Of a stretch of DNA of 64,000 nucleotides, positions 8,434 to 18,189 are shown in pieces. This DNA is from GCA-2718035 sp964435285. Lineage in GTDB: Bacteria > Bacteroidota > Bacteroidia > Flavobacteriales > TMED113. The stretch is from contig CAYSYA010000007.1 of the NCBI GenBank assembly GCA_964435285.1, positions 59,164-123,163 of the forward strand, read 5' to 3'. Numbering within the stretch: the stretch's first letter is position 1; each line of letters begins with the position of its first letter. The notes under the pieces were generated by a model. The model was not told the origin of the DNA. It did not search any database and was given only the letters and a program-made list of their open reading frames with translations. The translations under genes and the position numbers were made by a program.

Positions 8434-8715
8434 TTAATTATTTAGCAATGCAATGCATTTATCAATTTCTCTTAAAAACATATTAATCTTCTTTTTAGCC
8501 AAACTATTGTCATGCTCATTATTTGATAAAGATTTAGAAACTTTTAATTCTTTTATATAAATGTTTAAATTATTTATTTCGCCTTTTAATGAATTTATTT
8601 TTTCTAAATAACTTTCTTTTTCTTTAACCAACAATTCTTTCTCTTTTGTAATCTCATTATAAGAAATAATTAACTCCCCTACCTTTCCAATAATATTTTC
8701 TAATAAATTTTTCAA
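8434..8715 (-). CDS. Small coiled-coil protein upstream of zapA
   Basis: A 93-residue, almost fully alpha-helical Lys/Glu/Asn-rich protein. A coiled coil spans about residues 15-60, and the conserved-looking C-terminus is KKINMFLREIDKCIALLNN. Short coiled-coil proteins ending in REID.CIALL-like motifs precede zapA in many Flavobacteriia, and I recognise it as that family. The name ZapB-like would be reasonable by size and partner but is inference. The stop is directly followed by the zapA start. Confidence 0.8.
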   Translation of the reverse strand: MKNLLENIIGKVGELIISYNEITKEKELLVKEKESYLEKINSLKGEINNLNIYIKELKVSKSLSNNEHDNSLAKKKINMFLREIDKCIALLNN

Positions 8716-8742
8716 AATTTCAAATAAAAAGATTAATATTTA

Positions 8743-8750
8743 CAAATATA
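8743..8750 (-). promoter_or_regulatory. Putative -7 element before the zapA operon
   Basis: Plus-strand caaatata gives TATATTTG (TAnnTTTG) on the minus strand, 27 bases before the coiled-coil gene start. It sits in the 63-base divergent spacer shared with the M23 peptidase gene. No clear TTTG box lies 19-21 bases upstream. Confidence 0.45.
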
Positions 8751-8778
8751 AGTAAACATAATTATATAAATTTTAGAG

Positions 8779-10482
8779 ATGAAAGTAGTAACAAATTCAT
8801 TTAATTTAAAAACAAAAAATATTCTATTATTTTTTGTTCTCTTTTCTTTTTTAATAAACAGCCAAGAAAATTATAGTAAAAATGACTTTATATCACCACT
8901 TGACATTCCTTTAGTTCTATCAGGTACATTTGGAGAAATCAGAACTAATCACTTTCACGCGGGTATTGATGTTCCTACAAATAGAAAAACCGGCTATCCT
9001 ATTTATGCATGTGCAGATGGGTATGTTTCTAGAGTTAAAGTATCTCCATGGGGCTTTGGAAAAGCAATATATTTAAATCATGCTAATGGGTTAACTACAG
9101 TTTATGCTCACCTTGAAAAATTTAATATTGAAATTCAAAAATATATTAAAAAAGAACAATTTATTAGAAAAAAATTTAGACTTGACCAATCGCTAGATAA
9201 GAGTAAATTCCAAGTAAAACAAGGAGAAATAATAGGTTACACTGGAAGCTCAGGAAATTCTACAGGACCTCATTTACATTTTGAAATTAGAAAAACAAAA
9301 CTACAGAAACCTATTAACCCATTGTATTTTAATTTCCCTGTTAAAGACTCAACTAAACCATCAATCAAATCAATTTATTTCTATAAAAAATTACAGGACG
9401 GAACAGAAGAAAGAAGTGAATTCAAAATCACAAATAATTCAATAATTGATGAAACAATTAGTGGAGAATTTGGAATTGGAATAGAAGCATACGATAAAAA
9501 TGATAATTCAAGCATCAAAACTGGTGTTAATGAAGTGAAAGTTTTTCTTGATAAACAATTACATTATCATTTTAAAATAAGTGAATTTTTATTTAGTGAA
9601 AAAAAATATGTGAATTCGCATATTGATTATAAGGAAAGAATAATAAGTAAAAAAAAGATTCAAAAATGTTTTTTAGACAAAAATAATAAACTTAAAAACG
9701 CTTATTTAGTTGCTAAAAATAACGGCCTCTTTAATAACTTAAAAAATGGAAAGCATGAAATTAAAATTATAGTTTCTGACAGTTACAATAACTCATCAGA
9801 AATTCAATTTTATTTTAATTATGAAAACAGAAATGTTGAGAAAAAAAGTGTGGTCAACCAAAAACAAAATAATTATTACATAAATTCAGATGAGAATTTT
9901 GTTTTTACTGAAAGTAATTTTGATTTAATGATACCAAAAGGAAATTTATACAAAGATTGTTTTTTTAATTTTGAAATAATTAAAAATGATAATAAAAATA
10001 GCTCTTTCAAGATTGGAGACGTTTACACCCCAATCCATAAAGAAATTTTCATTTCTATTAAACCAGATCATGATTTTAAAACAAAAAAAAATAAGCTTGC
10101 TATAGGACAATTAAAAAATAAAAAGTGGAGTTATATAAATAGTAGTTGGGAAAATGAAAAATTAAAAGGAGCTATAAAATCATTTGGAGTTTTCACAATC
10201 ATTAAAGATGATATAAAACCTACAATTAAAGCTGTTAATCTCAATGAAGACATGAGAAATCAAAAATCAATAAAATTTATTGTAAAAGATAATTTTTCTG
10301 GTGTTGATTATTTTTCAGGAACATTGAACGGTGACTGGGTTCTTATGGAATATGACGCTAAAAATAATTTAATTGAGCACTTCTTTGAAGGCCCTATAAC
10401 AAACAGAAAACAAAAACTCACTTTAACCGTTAGAGATGGGTTAGGAAATGAGAAGAAACAAGATTATTATTTTAAAAGATAA
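8779..10482 (+). CDS. Exported M23 family metallopeptidase
   Basis: A 567-residue exported protein. A hydrophobic signal segment (about residues 13-28) is followed by an M23/LytM catalytic domain containing HFHAGIDVP (H60, D64), NGLTTVYAHLEKF and GPHLHFEIRK (about residues 163-172). M23 enzymes cut peptidoglycan peptide cross-links; the zinc ligands appear complete, so this copy looks active. The long C-terminal part (about 190-567) is beta-rich and Asn/Lys-rich with no motif I recognise. It is followed after two bases by a TonB-dependent receptor, suggesting a shared envelope operon. Confidence 0.93.
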   Translation: MKVVTNSFNLKTKNILLFFVLFSFLINSQENYSKNDFISPLDIPLVLSGTFGEIRTNHFHAGIDVPTNRKTGYPIYACADGYVSRVKVSPWGFGKAIYLNHANGLTTVYAHLEKFNIEIQKYIKKEQFIRKKFRLDQSLDKSKFQVKQGEIIGYTGSSGNSTGPHLHFEIRKTKLQKPINPLYFNFPVKDSTKPSIKSIYFYKKLQDGTEERSEFKITNNSIIDETISGEFGIGIEAYDKNDNSSIKTGVNEVKVFLDKQLHYHFKISEFLFSEKKYVNSHIDYKERIISKKKIQKCFLDKNNKLKNAYLVAKNNGLFNNLKNGKHEIKIIVSDSYNNSSEIQFYFNYENRNVEKKSVVNQKQNNYYINSDENFVFTESNFDLMIPKGNLYKDCFFNFEIIKNDNKNSSFKIGDVYTPIHKEIFISIKPDHDFKTKKNKLAIGQLKNKKWSYINSSWENEKLKGAIKSFGVFTIIKDDIKPTIKAVNLNEDMRNQKSIKFIVKDNFSGVDYFSGTLNGDWVLMEYDAKNNLIEHFFEGPITNRKQKLTLTVRDGLGNEKKQDYYFKR

Positions 10483-10484
10483 AC

Positions 10485-12929
10485 ATGAAAATTTATTTAA
10501 GTACAATACTATTTTTTATTATCAGTTCCATGTCCTACAGTCAAGGAATTACTTTAAAAGGAATTATAACTGATGCAAATGGAAACTACTTAAAGGATGT
10601 AAACATTAGAGAAAAGAAAAGCTCAAGAGGAACAATTAGTAACGGCAACGGATCTTATCAATTGAACTTGCCATTTCAAAAGAAATATTCAATCTCTTTT
10701 TCTCATATAAATCATCAAGACATAACTTTAGAAATTAGCTTAAAAGATGTGCAAGAAGAAATACAAAAAACAAACAAAAATTATATTACGCGAAATTTTA
10801 TATTAGAAAAAACTAATGAATCTCTTGAAAATGTTGATTTAATAGACATAAACAAAGAAGAAAGTAGATTCAAAGGAATTACAAAAATTACATTACAATC
10901 AATTGAAAAAATACCTACAATTTCTGAAAGTATTGAATCCATTTTAAAATCACTGCCAGGAGTTAGTTCTAATAATGAATTAAGTAACCAATATTCAGTT
11001 AGGGGAGGAAGCTTTGATGAAAATTTAATATATGTTAATGGTATTGAAATTTATAAGTCATTTTTGACTAAATCAGCTCAACAAGAGGGGTTAAGCTTTA
11101 TAAACCCTAAATTAACTTCATCTATTGATTTTTTTGCTGGTGGTTTTGAAGCAAAATATGGAGATAAACTTTCTTCCGTTCTTGATGTTAAATACAAAGA
11201 ACCTAAAAAAAATAAAAGGAGTTTTTCAACTAGTTTAATGGGAACAAATTTAACACTTGAAGGAAATAATAAAAATTATAGATTATCTTACATTTTAGGA
11301 CATAGATATAAAACAAATCAATTTTTAATTAATTCTTTGGATTTAGATGGAAATTTTATTCCAAAAATGCATGACTTTCAAGCTTACTTGACTTATCAAT
11401 TAACTCCAGAAACTAAATTAAGTTTTTTAGGTTATCACTCAAATAACATATACGAAATGATTCCAGAAAGTAGAGAAACTCAATTTGGAACTATTACAGA
11501 ATCTCTTCAATTAACTATATATTTTAATGGCCAAGAAGTAGATAAATTTAAAACATCTTTAGGTGCAGTTAGCTTTAACTACACTCCAAACGAAAACACT
11601 GATATTAAATTAACAACATCAATTTACAGAACTAAAGAAGAAGTTTTTTATGATATTCAAGGAGAATATTGGTTAGGTCAACTGGAAAATAATATTGGGT
11701 CTGATGATTTTGGAGATGTGGTAATTAACAGAGGGATAGGGTCTTACATGAACCATGCTAGAAATGAAATATTTGCAGATGTTTTTAATTCATATATTGA
11801 TGGAAAAATGAATTTTTTTGACCATAAAATTAACTGGGGATTTAAGTATCAACACGAAAAAATAGAAGACAACATAAGGGAATGGGAAGCAATTGATTCC
11901 GCTGGTTATACTATTTCAAATAATTCAGATTCAGGTCTTGAAATGTATAATTTTTTAAAAGGTAGCACATCCTTGAGTTCTAATCGAATAACAAATTATA
12001 TTCAAGGAAAATCTAAAAATTATATATTAAATAATGGAGCAACAATAAACTATACAGCTGGAATAAGAACAAATTATTGGGACTTCAATAATGAGTTTTT
12101 TATTAGTCCAAGATTTATAGTTGGTTACAAACCTAATTGGAATAAAGACTTTATATTTTCAGGTTCAATTGGTTCATATAATCAATCTCCATTTTTTAGA
12201 GAAATTAGAAATAAATACGGTGATATAAATGAAAATATAAAATCTCAAAAATCTATTCATTATGTTTTAAGTTCTGACTATCAATTTAGTCTTTGGGATA
12301 GACCTTTTAAATTTAATGCATCTGCATATTATAAATACTTATGGGACTTAATTCCTTATGAAATAAATAATCTTCAAATCAACTACTTAACTAACAAAAT
12401 AGCTTCAGGTTATGCAACAGGATTGGATTTAAAATTATTTGGTGAATTTGTTCCAGGTGTCGATTCCTGGTTTAGCTTATCTCTTTTAAGTACTCAAGAA
12501 GATATTTTGGGAGATGGCTATGGCTTCATTCCCAAACCTACTGATCAAAGATTAAAATGTTCAATATTTTTTCAAGACTACCTACCAACCCTACCTAAAT
12601 ATAAAGTCAACCTAAATTTAACTTATGGAAGTGGCTTACCTTTTGGTCCGAATAACTCAAGAAGAGATCAACAGATACTAAGAATGCCATCATATAAAAG
12701 AATGGACATTGGTTTTTCTAGAATTATTAAAGAATCTGATTTTATTTCAAAAAATAAGTTCTTTAATTTTTTTGAAACTGCAACAATTTCAGCAGAAATT
12801 TACAATTTACTAGGGATAAGGAATACTGGTTCTTATATTTGGATTACCGATTCATCTAATAACAAATATGCTGTACCTAATTACTTAACCTCCAGACTTC
12901 TAAACTTGAAATTAAGTGTCGAATTTTAG
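10485..12929 (+). CDS. TonB-dependent outer membrane receptor with CarboxypepD_reg-like domain
   Basis: An 814-residue outer membrane protein. It has a signal peptide (MKIYLSTILFFIISSMSYSQ), an N-terminal carboxypeptidase-regulatory-like beta domain (about residues 22-110; GITLKGIITDANGNYLKDV, SNGNGSYQLNLP), a plug domain (about 140-235; LKSLPGVSSNNELSNQYSVRGG) and a beta-barrel ending in a terminal phenylalanine (LKLSVEF). This is the usual Bacteroidota arrangement. No SusD-like partner is adjacent, so it is more likely a stand-alone receptor than a polysaccharide-utilisation SusC; the ligand is unknown. Its stop codon interlocks with that of the convergent M43 gene on the bases TTAG (12926-12929). 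Confidence 0.95.
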   Translation: MKIYLSTILFFIISSMSYSQGITLKGIITDANGNYLKDVNIREKKSSRGTISNGNGSYQLNLPFQKKYSISFSHINHQDITLEISLKDVQEEIQKTNKNYITRNFILEKTNESLENVDLIDINKEESRFKGITKITLQSIEKIPTISESIESILKSLPGVSSNNELSNQYSVRGGSFDENLIYVNGIEIYKSFLTKSAQQEGLSFINPKLTSSIDFFAGGFEAKYGDKLSSVLDVKYKEPKKNKRSFSTSLMGTNLTLEGNNKNYRLSYILGHRYKTNQFLINSLDLDGNFIPKMHDFQAYLTYQLTPETKLSFLGYHSNNIYEMIPESRETQFGTITESLQLTIYFNGQEVDKFKTSLGAVSFNYTPNENTDIKLTTSIYRTKEEVFYDIQGEYWLGQLENNIGSDDFGDVVINRGIGSYMNHARNEIFADVFNSYIDGKMNFFDHKINWGFKYQHEKIEDNIREWEAIDSAGYTISNNSDSGLEMYNFLKGSTSLSSNRITNYIQGKSKNYILNNGATINYTAGIRTNYWDFNNEFFISPRFIVGYKPNWNKDFIFSGSIGSYNQSPFFREIRNKYGDINENIKSQKSIHYVLSSDYQFSLWDRPFKFNASAYYKYLWDLIPYEINNLQINYLTNKIASGYATGLDLKLFGEFVPGVDSWFSLSLLSTQEDILGDGYGFIPKPTDQRLKCSIFFQDYLPTLPKYKVNLNLTYGSGLPFGPNNSRRDQQILRMPSYKRMDIGFSRIIKESDFISKNKFFNFFETATISAEIYNLLGIRNTGSYIWITDSSNNKYAVPNYLTSRLLNLKLSVEF

Positions 12930-13969
12930 TTTATTAAATATTTTTTTTCAACTGAACCATCTTCATAAATTTCGAAAAAAAACCCTTTTTTGTCGTTAAC
13001 TCTTCCAAGAATATCAATGACTTTAATAACATTTTTATTTTTATTAAAAGAATTTATTAAACTGTAATCACAAAAATTATTTTCTAATAAAGAACTTCTT
13101 TGAGAATTAATTGTATTTATCATTATTTCTGATTGACAAATTGTAAACATATACATACAAGCATCATTAGTGTAATCCATAAAATTCATTGTCATATTAA
13201 TAGAACCACAACTTTCTGAAGGAAACTCAGGACAACCAAAAGTAGAAGATGTTATTGCCGGAGTATCTTCACAATTATCCCAATCTGAGCAACCCGCATA
13301 AAAAGTATGCTCTAAACCAAAAAAATGACCAATTTCATGGGTTGCGGTCCTACCTAGATTATACGGACTAGGACTGTTAGGCAAAACACCTAAGTAACGA
13401 TAGTCAATAACAACACCATCAAGAGATGGAGCTGTACCAGGATAAGTGGCAAAACCTAATAAATTTCCACTAAGTTTACATACCCAAATATTTAGGTATT
13501 TTTCAGTATCCCAAGGATCAACACCACCCTCAGAACTAATTTTCATTTTATCTTCACTCATTGAAAAAGATTCTATATTTGTATAGGTTCTAGTTATACC
13601 TGATGAAGAATTTCCAAATGGATCATTTTGAGCTAAACAAAATCTAATTCCAGAAGAACTAGCAACGTTAGAAAAAATATCAGGAACATTAGAAAAATCA
13701 TTATTTTCTGCATTATAGTCACTATTTAAAACATCTAGTTGAGAAATTATTTGTTCATCAGAAATATTTTCAATGTCTTTATTATACAGAACATGAAAAA
13801 CAACGGGAATAGTAAATTGCCCTAATCTATTATGAAATTTTAAGTCTTTATTTACGTTATTATATAGACCTTTTTCTAACAAAATTTCTCTGTATTCGTT
13901 TGAACCACATCTATTTTGAGAAAACATGAAGAAAAAATTTAAGAAAAAAATTAACAATAGAAGTCTCAT
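12926..13969 (-). CDS. Secreted M43 family zinc metalloprotease with short T9SS-like tail
   Basis: A 347-residue metzincin of the pappalysin (M43) group. It has a signal peptide (MRLLLLIFFLNFFFMFSQ), the extended zinc motif HEIGHFFGLEH (about residues 210-220) and a Met-turn region MNFMDYTNDACMYMF (about 260-274). Paired cysteines near the active site match the family. The last 40 residues (VIDILGR..., EIYEDGSVEKKYLIN) resemble the compact C-terminal segments seen on flavobacterial T9SS cargo. It is therefore probably secreted or surface-attached, acting on extracellular protein. Its ATG overlaps the rocD stop by four bases, so it may be translated from the rocD transcript. Confidence 0.9.
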   Translation of the reverse strand: MRLLLLIFFLNFFFMFSQNRCGSNEYREILLEKGLYNNVNKDLKFHNRLGQFTIPVVFHVLYNKDIENISDEQIISQLDVLNSDYNAENNDFSNVPDIFSNVASSSGIRFCLAQNDPFGNSSSGITRTYTNIESFSMSEDKMKISSEGGVDPWDTEKYLNIWVCKLSGNLLGFATYPGTAPSLDGVVIDYRYLGVLPNSPSPYNLGRTATHEIGHFFGLEHTFYAGCSDWDNCEDTPAITSSTFGCPEFPSESCGSINMTMNFMDYTNDACMYMFTICQSEIMINTINSQRSSLLENNFCDYSLINSFNKNKNVIKVIDILGRVNDKKGFFFEIYEDGSVEKKYLIN

Positions 13970-15183
13970 GATTTATATGAATTAAAAGTATTCTTAATAA
14001 TATTTATACAATCAGTTATTTCATGTTCTTCTATAACAAGAGGAGGTGCAAAACGAATAATATTTCCATGGGTTGGTTTAGCTAATAAGCCATTATCTTT
14101 TAATTTCATACAAATATTCCATGCGGTTTTGCTTTCAGGAGAATCATTAACTTCTATTGCATTTAACAAGCCTTTTCCTCTGACATTTTTAATTAATGGA
14201 TTAGAAAAAGAAGATAATTCATCTCTAAACTTTTTTCCTAAATTTTCAGCGTTATAAGCTAAATTTTCATCTCTAACAACTTCTAAAGCAGCCATAGCAA
14301 CTTTACAACCTAAAGGATTTCCACCATATGTCGAACCATGTTCACCTGGTTTTATACACATCATAACTTCATTATTTGCTAAAGCAGCTGATACAGGAAA
14401 TACACCACCAGAAAGAGCTTTTCCTAAAATTAGAATATCTGGCTTAACGTTCTCATGATCGCATGCTAATAACTTTCCAGTTCTAGCTATACCAGTTTGA
14501 ACCTCATCAGCAATAAATAAAACATTGTATTTATTACAAATCTCTCTAACTCCTTTCAAATAACCTTCATCTGGGACAATTACACCAGCCTCACCTTGAA
14601 TTGGTTCAACCATAAAAGCACAAACATTTGGATCTTTTAATTCATTTTCTAATGCATTTAAATCATTATAAGGAATTAAATCATATCCTGGCATATAAGG
14701 ACCAAATCCCATATATGATGAAGGGTCATCAGAGCTAGAAATTGCTGCAAGTGTTCTTCCCCAAAAATTACCTTTAACAAAAATTATTCTAGCTTTATTC
14801 TCTGGTATTCCTTTTTTCATGTAACCCCATTTTCGAGCTAACTTATTAGCAGTTTCTCCTCCCTCAACACCAGTATTCATGGGGAGTACTTTATCATATC
14901 CAAAATAATTTGTTATGAATTTTTCATAATGACCTAAAATATCGTTATGAAAGGCTCTTGATGTTAGTGTAAGTAAATTAGCCTGATCAGTTAATGCTTT
15001 AATTATTTTTGGATGACAATGACCTTGATTCACAGCAGAATAAGCAGAGAGAAAATCATAATATTTTTTTCCTTCTACATCCCACACATAGATACCTTTA
15101 CCTTTTGAAAGAACAACGGGAAGAGGATGATAATTATGTGCTCCATAAATTAGCTCTAATTCTAAATATTCACTAGTTTTCAT
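13966..15183 (-). CDS. rocD: Ornithine aminotransferase
   Basis: A 405-residue class-III PLP transaminase converting ornithine and 2-oxoglutarate to glutamate semialdehyde and glutamate, linking arginine and proline metabolism. The N-terminus (ELELIYGAHNYHPLPVVL, then FLSAYSAVNQGHCHPKI) and the segment MNTGVEGGETANKLARKWG are characteristic of ornithine rather than acetylornithine enzymes. VEPIQGEAGVIVP and the PLP lysine in ILGKALSGG (K255) are present, and length is typical. Confidence 0.95.
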   Translation of the reverse strand: MKTSEYLELELIYGAHNYHPLPVVLSKGKGIYVWDVEGKKYYDFLSAYSAVNQGHCHPKIIKALTDQANLLTLTSRAFHNDILGHYEKFITNYFGYDKVLPMNTGVEGGETANKLARKWGYMKKGIPENKARIIFVKGNFWGRTLAAISSSDDPSSYMGFGPYMPGYDLIPYNDLNALENELKDPNVCAFMVEPIQGEAGVIVPDEGYLKGVREICNKYNVLFIADEVQTGIARTGKLLACDHENVKPDILILGKALSGGVFPVSAALANNEVMMCIKPGEHGSTYGGNPLGCKVAMAALEVVRDENLAYNAENLGKKFRDELSSFSNPLIKNVRGKGLLNAIEVNDSPESKTAWNICMKLKDNGLLAKPTHGNIIRFAPPLVIEEHEITDCINIIKNTFNSYKS

Positions 15184-15224
15184 ATATATTCAATATTATT
15201 AATAAAGATAGCTATTTTTAAAGA

Positions 15225-16673
15225 ATGGAGATAAAATACACAAAACCAAAAAAAGGAGAAGAGCTAACAGGTGAAGTTGTGGAGATGGCGTATGGTGGAA
15301 AAGGAATTGTAAAAATAAATATGGGTAATAAAGACTATATAATCTTTATTTCTAATACTATAAAGGGACAAAAAATTAAATTCAAAATAATTAAAAAAAA
15401 AGAAAATTACGCTGAAGGAAGATTAATTAAAATTTTAAAAAAAAGTGATTTAGAAATTGAAAGGAAATATCAATCCATTTCGGGAGCACCATATATAACT
15501 TTAGACATTTCATTTCAACAAGAACTTAAAAAAAATCAAGTATTTCAATTGTTTAAAAAGATAGGTGGCGTAAAAGATCTAAATAAAAAATTTGATTCAT
15601 TTATTAAGTCTCCTTCAATTTGGCACTATAGAAATAAAATGGACTATTCATTCTCTTCAATTGGCTACATAAGTAAAAATGATGAAATAATTGATGAATT
15701 TTCGTTAGGATTTAAAAAAATAAATACTTGGTGGGTTGTTGAAAATTTAGAAAAAGATTCTGGACTATTTGATGAAAAATGGGAAAACTCATTAAAAGAA
15801 ATAAGAGAGTATTGTAAAAAAACAAAGTTACCAGCTTGGAATATTCCACAAAAAAAAGGTTTTTTTAGAAACTTAGTTGTAAGGAAAAGTTTAGTAAATA
15901 ATAATTTTTTAATTGAATTAGTAACTAGTTCAGAGAATTTAAATAAATTTAGCACGTCCAATTTTATTCAAAAATTACTTGAACTTCACCCAAAAAGAAT
16001 TGATGGAATTATCCATACAATAAACGATAATATTTCTGATAGAATTGATTATAAAAAAGTAAAATCAAATTTATTATTTGGAAACGATGTAATTCATGAA
16101 ACTATTCTTGATTTAAAATTTGAAATCAGTATGAATAGTTTTTTTCAAACCAATCCTAAATCTGCAGAAAAACTTTACTCAAAAGTATATGACTATGTAT
16201 TTGATTTAAATAAATCAAATAAAACAATAATTATTGATTTGTTTTGCGGAACAGGGACAATCACTCAGATTGTTGCTAGCAAAAATCCTAATTTAGAAGT
16301 AATTGGTATAGACATTGTTGATGAGGCAATTGGAAATGCTATAATAAGTACTAAAAAAAACAAAATAAAAAATGCTACATATTTTAATGGAGATGTAGGG
16401 AAAATTCTTTATGAAAAAAAAGACTTAATAAATAATATTAACAGTGTAATTATTGATCCACCAAGATCTGGAGTTGCAAAAAAAAGTTTAAAAAAAATAA
16501 TTGCCTTGAATAGTGAAAAAATTATTTATGTTTCGTGTGATCCATCTACTCAATCTAGAGATATTAATTTTCTAGAGCAAAATGGTTATAAATTATCAAA
16601 ATTTAGTATAATTGACCAGTTTCCACACACGTATCATGTTGAAACAATTGCTTTACTTGAAAAAAATAAATAG
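15225..16673 (+). CDS. rlmD: 23S rRNA (uracil-C5)-methyltransferase, RlmD/RumA family
   Basis: A 482-residue SAM-dependent RNA m5U methyltransferase. The N-terminal TRAM domain (about residues 5-65; TGEVVEMAYGGKGIVKI) is followed by a central domain and a Rossmann methyltransferase fold with MNSFFQTNPKSAEKLY, DLFCGTGTITQI, IDPPRSGVAKK and the catalytic-Cys motif YVSCDPSTQSRD. The U1939-type target is the family norm, but other paralogues modify other uridines, so the exact site is uncertain. No iron-sulfur cysteine cluster like that of E. coli RlmD is evident. Confidence 0.92.
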   Translation: MEIKYTKPKKGEELTGEVVEMAYGGKGIVKINMGNKDYIIFISNTIKGQKIKFKIIKKKENYAEGRLIKILKKSDLEIERKYQSISGAPYITLDISFQQELKKNQVFQLFKKIGGVKDLNKKFDSFIKSPSIWHYRNKMDYSFSSIGYISKNDEIIDEFSLGFKKINTWWVVENLEKDSGLFDEKWENSLKEIREYCKKTKLPAWNIPQKKGFFRNLVVRKSLVNNNFLIELVTSSENLNKFSTSNFIQKLLELHPKRIDGIIHTINDNISDRIDYKKVKSNLLFGNDVIHETILDLKFEISMNSFFQTNPKSAEKLYSKVYDYVFDLNKSNKTIIIDLFCGTGTITQIVASKNPNLEVIGIDIVDEAIGNAIISTKKNKIKNATYFNGDVGKILYEKKDLINNINSVIIDPPRSGVAKKSLKKIIALNSEKIIYVSCDPSTQSRDINFLEQNGYKLSKFSIIDQFPHTYHVETIALLEKNK

Positions 16674-16690
16674 AATTAACTAATAGTAAA

Positions 16691-17176
16691 ATGAAAACAA
16701 TTCTAACAAAAAATCAAATTGAAAATAAAATTTTAAGAATTAGCTTTCAAATAATTGAAAATAATTTAAACGAAAAAGAAATGTTTTTAGTTGGGCTAGA
16801 AAAGAATGGCTTTATAATTGCAAAGAAGATTGAAAAACATATTGTTAATAAATCTAACATTAAAGTAAAAACCATTAAAATGTCACTAAATAAAGAAAAG
16901 TATCAGAAAAGTACTTTTTCTGAAAAAATTAGTTCTGATAATAAAACTATAATTTTAATCGATGATGTGCTAAAATCTGGAGAAACAATTATTTATGCAA
17001 TAAAAGAATTATTAGATTATAAAATTAAAAAATTAAAAACTGCTATATTAATTAACAGAAATCATAACATTTTCCCTGTCGGTGTAAATTACGTTGGCCT
17101 TGAGCTATCAACTACTTTAGAAGAACATATAGAAGTAATTTTTGATGAAAAAAAATCAGGTGCATTTCTTAGTTAA
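16691..17176 (+). CDS. PyrR-like phosphoribosyltransferase (orphan)
   Basis: A 161-residue type-I phosphoribosyltransferase. It has the PRPP-binding loop IILIDDVLKSGETI (about residues 89-102) and a C-terminal DEKKSGAFLS segment like those of PyrR-type proteins. It could salvage a nucleobase or act as a regulator; it is distinct from the clear pyrR homologue elsewhere in the window. Similar proteins lie near shikimate kinase in other Flavobacteriia, as here. Its stop interlocks with that of the convergent threonine aldolase on TTAA (17173-17176). Confidence 0.8.
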   Translation: MKTILTKNQIENKILRISFQIIENNLNEKEMFLVGLEKNGFIIAKKIEKHIVNKSNIKVKTIKMSLNKEKYQKSTFSEKISSDNKTIILIDDVLKSGETIIYAIKELLDYKIKKLKTAILINRNHNIFPVGVNYVGLELSTTLEEHIEVIFDEKKSGAFLS

Positions 17177-18189
17177 GTAATAGACTTTAAAACCTTTAAT
17201 AATTTCTCTAATTTATCATCATCAAAATCTAAATGCGTTACAAACCTCACTGTATCTTTGCCAAATTTGGAGTATAAAATCATATTTTTATCAAATACAT
17301 TTAAAACATTAGAAATGTAATTTTCACGAATTTTAAAAATTATAATATTGGTCTCACAAGGATAAATACTATCAACAAAACTACAATTATTTAGCGTTTC
17401 AAAAATACTCCTTGCTCTTGCATGATCTTCAGATAATCTAGTGATATTATTATCTAATGCATAAATACCAGCAGCAGCAAGATAACCAGCTTGCCTCATG
17501 CCTCCACCAAAACTTTTTCTTACTCTTTTTGAATCATATATAAATTTTTCACTTGCTAATAAAACCGAACCAACTGGGGCTCCTAATCCTTTAGAAAGAC
17601 AAATTGAAATTGAATCAAAAAACTTACCATAATCTAACGGGTTTTGTTTAGTAGCTATTAAAGCATTAAAAATTCGAGCACCATCCAAATGAATACCTAA
17701 GTTATTTGATCTACAAAAATTTGATATTTTTTTAATTTCAGAAATATCATAACAACTACCTCCTCCTTTATTGCAAGTATTTTCTAAAGAAATTAATTTA
17801 GTTTTAGGAAAGTGTGGGTCATCAGGGTTTACTGAATCTTTAATTTGATCAACTGTAAGCCTTCCAAAATCTCCTGATAATAATTTGATTGAAACTCCAG
17901 AGTTTGAAGCTGCACCCCCACCCTCATAATTATATATGTGAGAAGATGATTCACAAATGATTTGATCTCCAATACTTGTATGAACTCGGATTGCAATTTG
18001 GTTTGTCATTGTTCCAGAGGGACAAAACAAACCTGCTTCCATACCAAAAATTTTAGCTAATTTTTTTTCAAGTTCTTTTATTGTAAAGTCCTCTTCCCAA
18101 ACATCATCACCAACATTTGCGCTCATCATTCTTTCAAGCATTGAATTACTAGGGATTGTAATTGTATCACTTCTTAAATCTAATTTCAT
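17173..18189 (-). CDS. ltaE: Low-specificity L-threonine aldolase
   Basis: A 338-residue PLP enzyme that splits L-threonine or L-allo-threonine into glycine and acetaldehyde. It begins with the diagnostic MKLDLRSDTITIPS, then GDDVWEEDFTIKELEKKLA, FCPSGTMTNQIAI, a HLDGARIFNA aspartate motif and the PLP lysine in SICLSKGLGAPVGS. Length is usual. Its start lies 23 bases inside the 3' end of aroK, so the two genes are translationally close-coupled. Confidence 0.95.
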   Translation of the reverse strand: MKLDLRSDTITIPSNSMLERMMSANVGDDVWEEDFTIKELEKKLAKIFGMEAGLFCPSGTMTNQIAIRVHTSIGDQIICESSSHIYNYEGGGAASNSGVSIKLLSGDFGRLTVDQIKDSVNPDDPHFPKTKLISLENTCNKGGGSCYDISEIKKISNFCRSNNLGIHLDGARIFNALIATKQNPLDYGKFFDSISICLSKGLGAPVGSVLLASEKFIYDSKRVRKSFGGGMRQAGYLAAAGIYALDNNITRLSEDHARARSIFETLNNCSFVDSIYPCETNIIIFKIRENYISNVLNVFDKNMILYSKFGKDTVRFVTHLDFDDDKLEKLLKVLKSIT

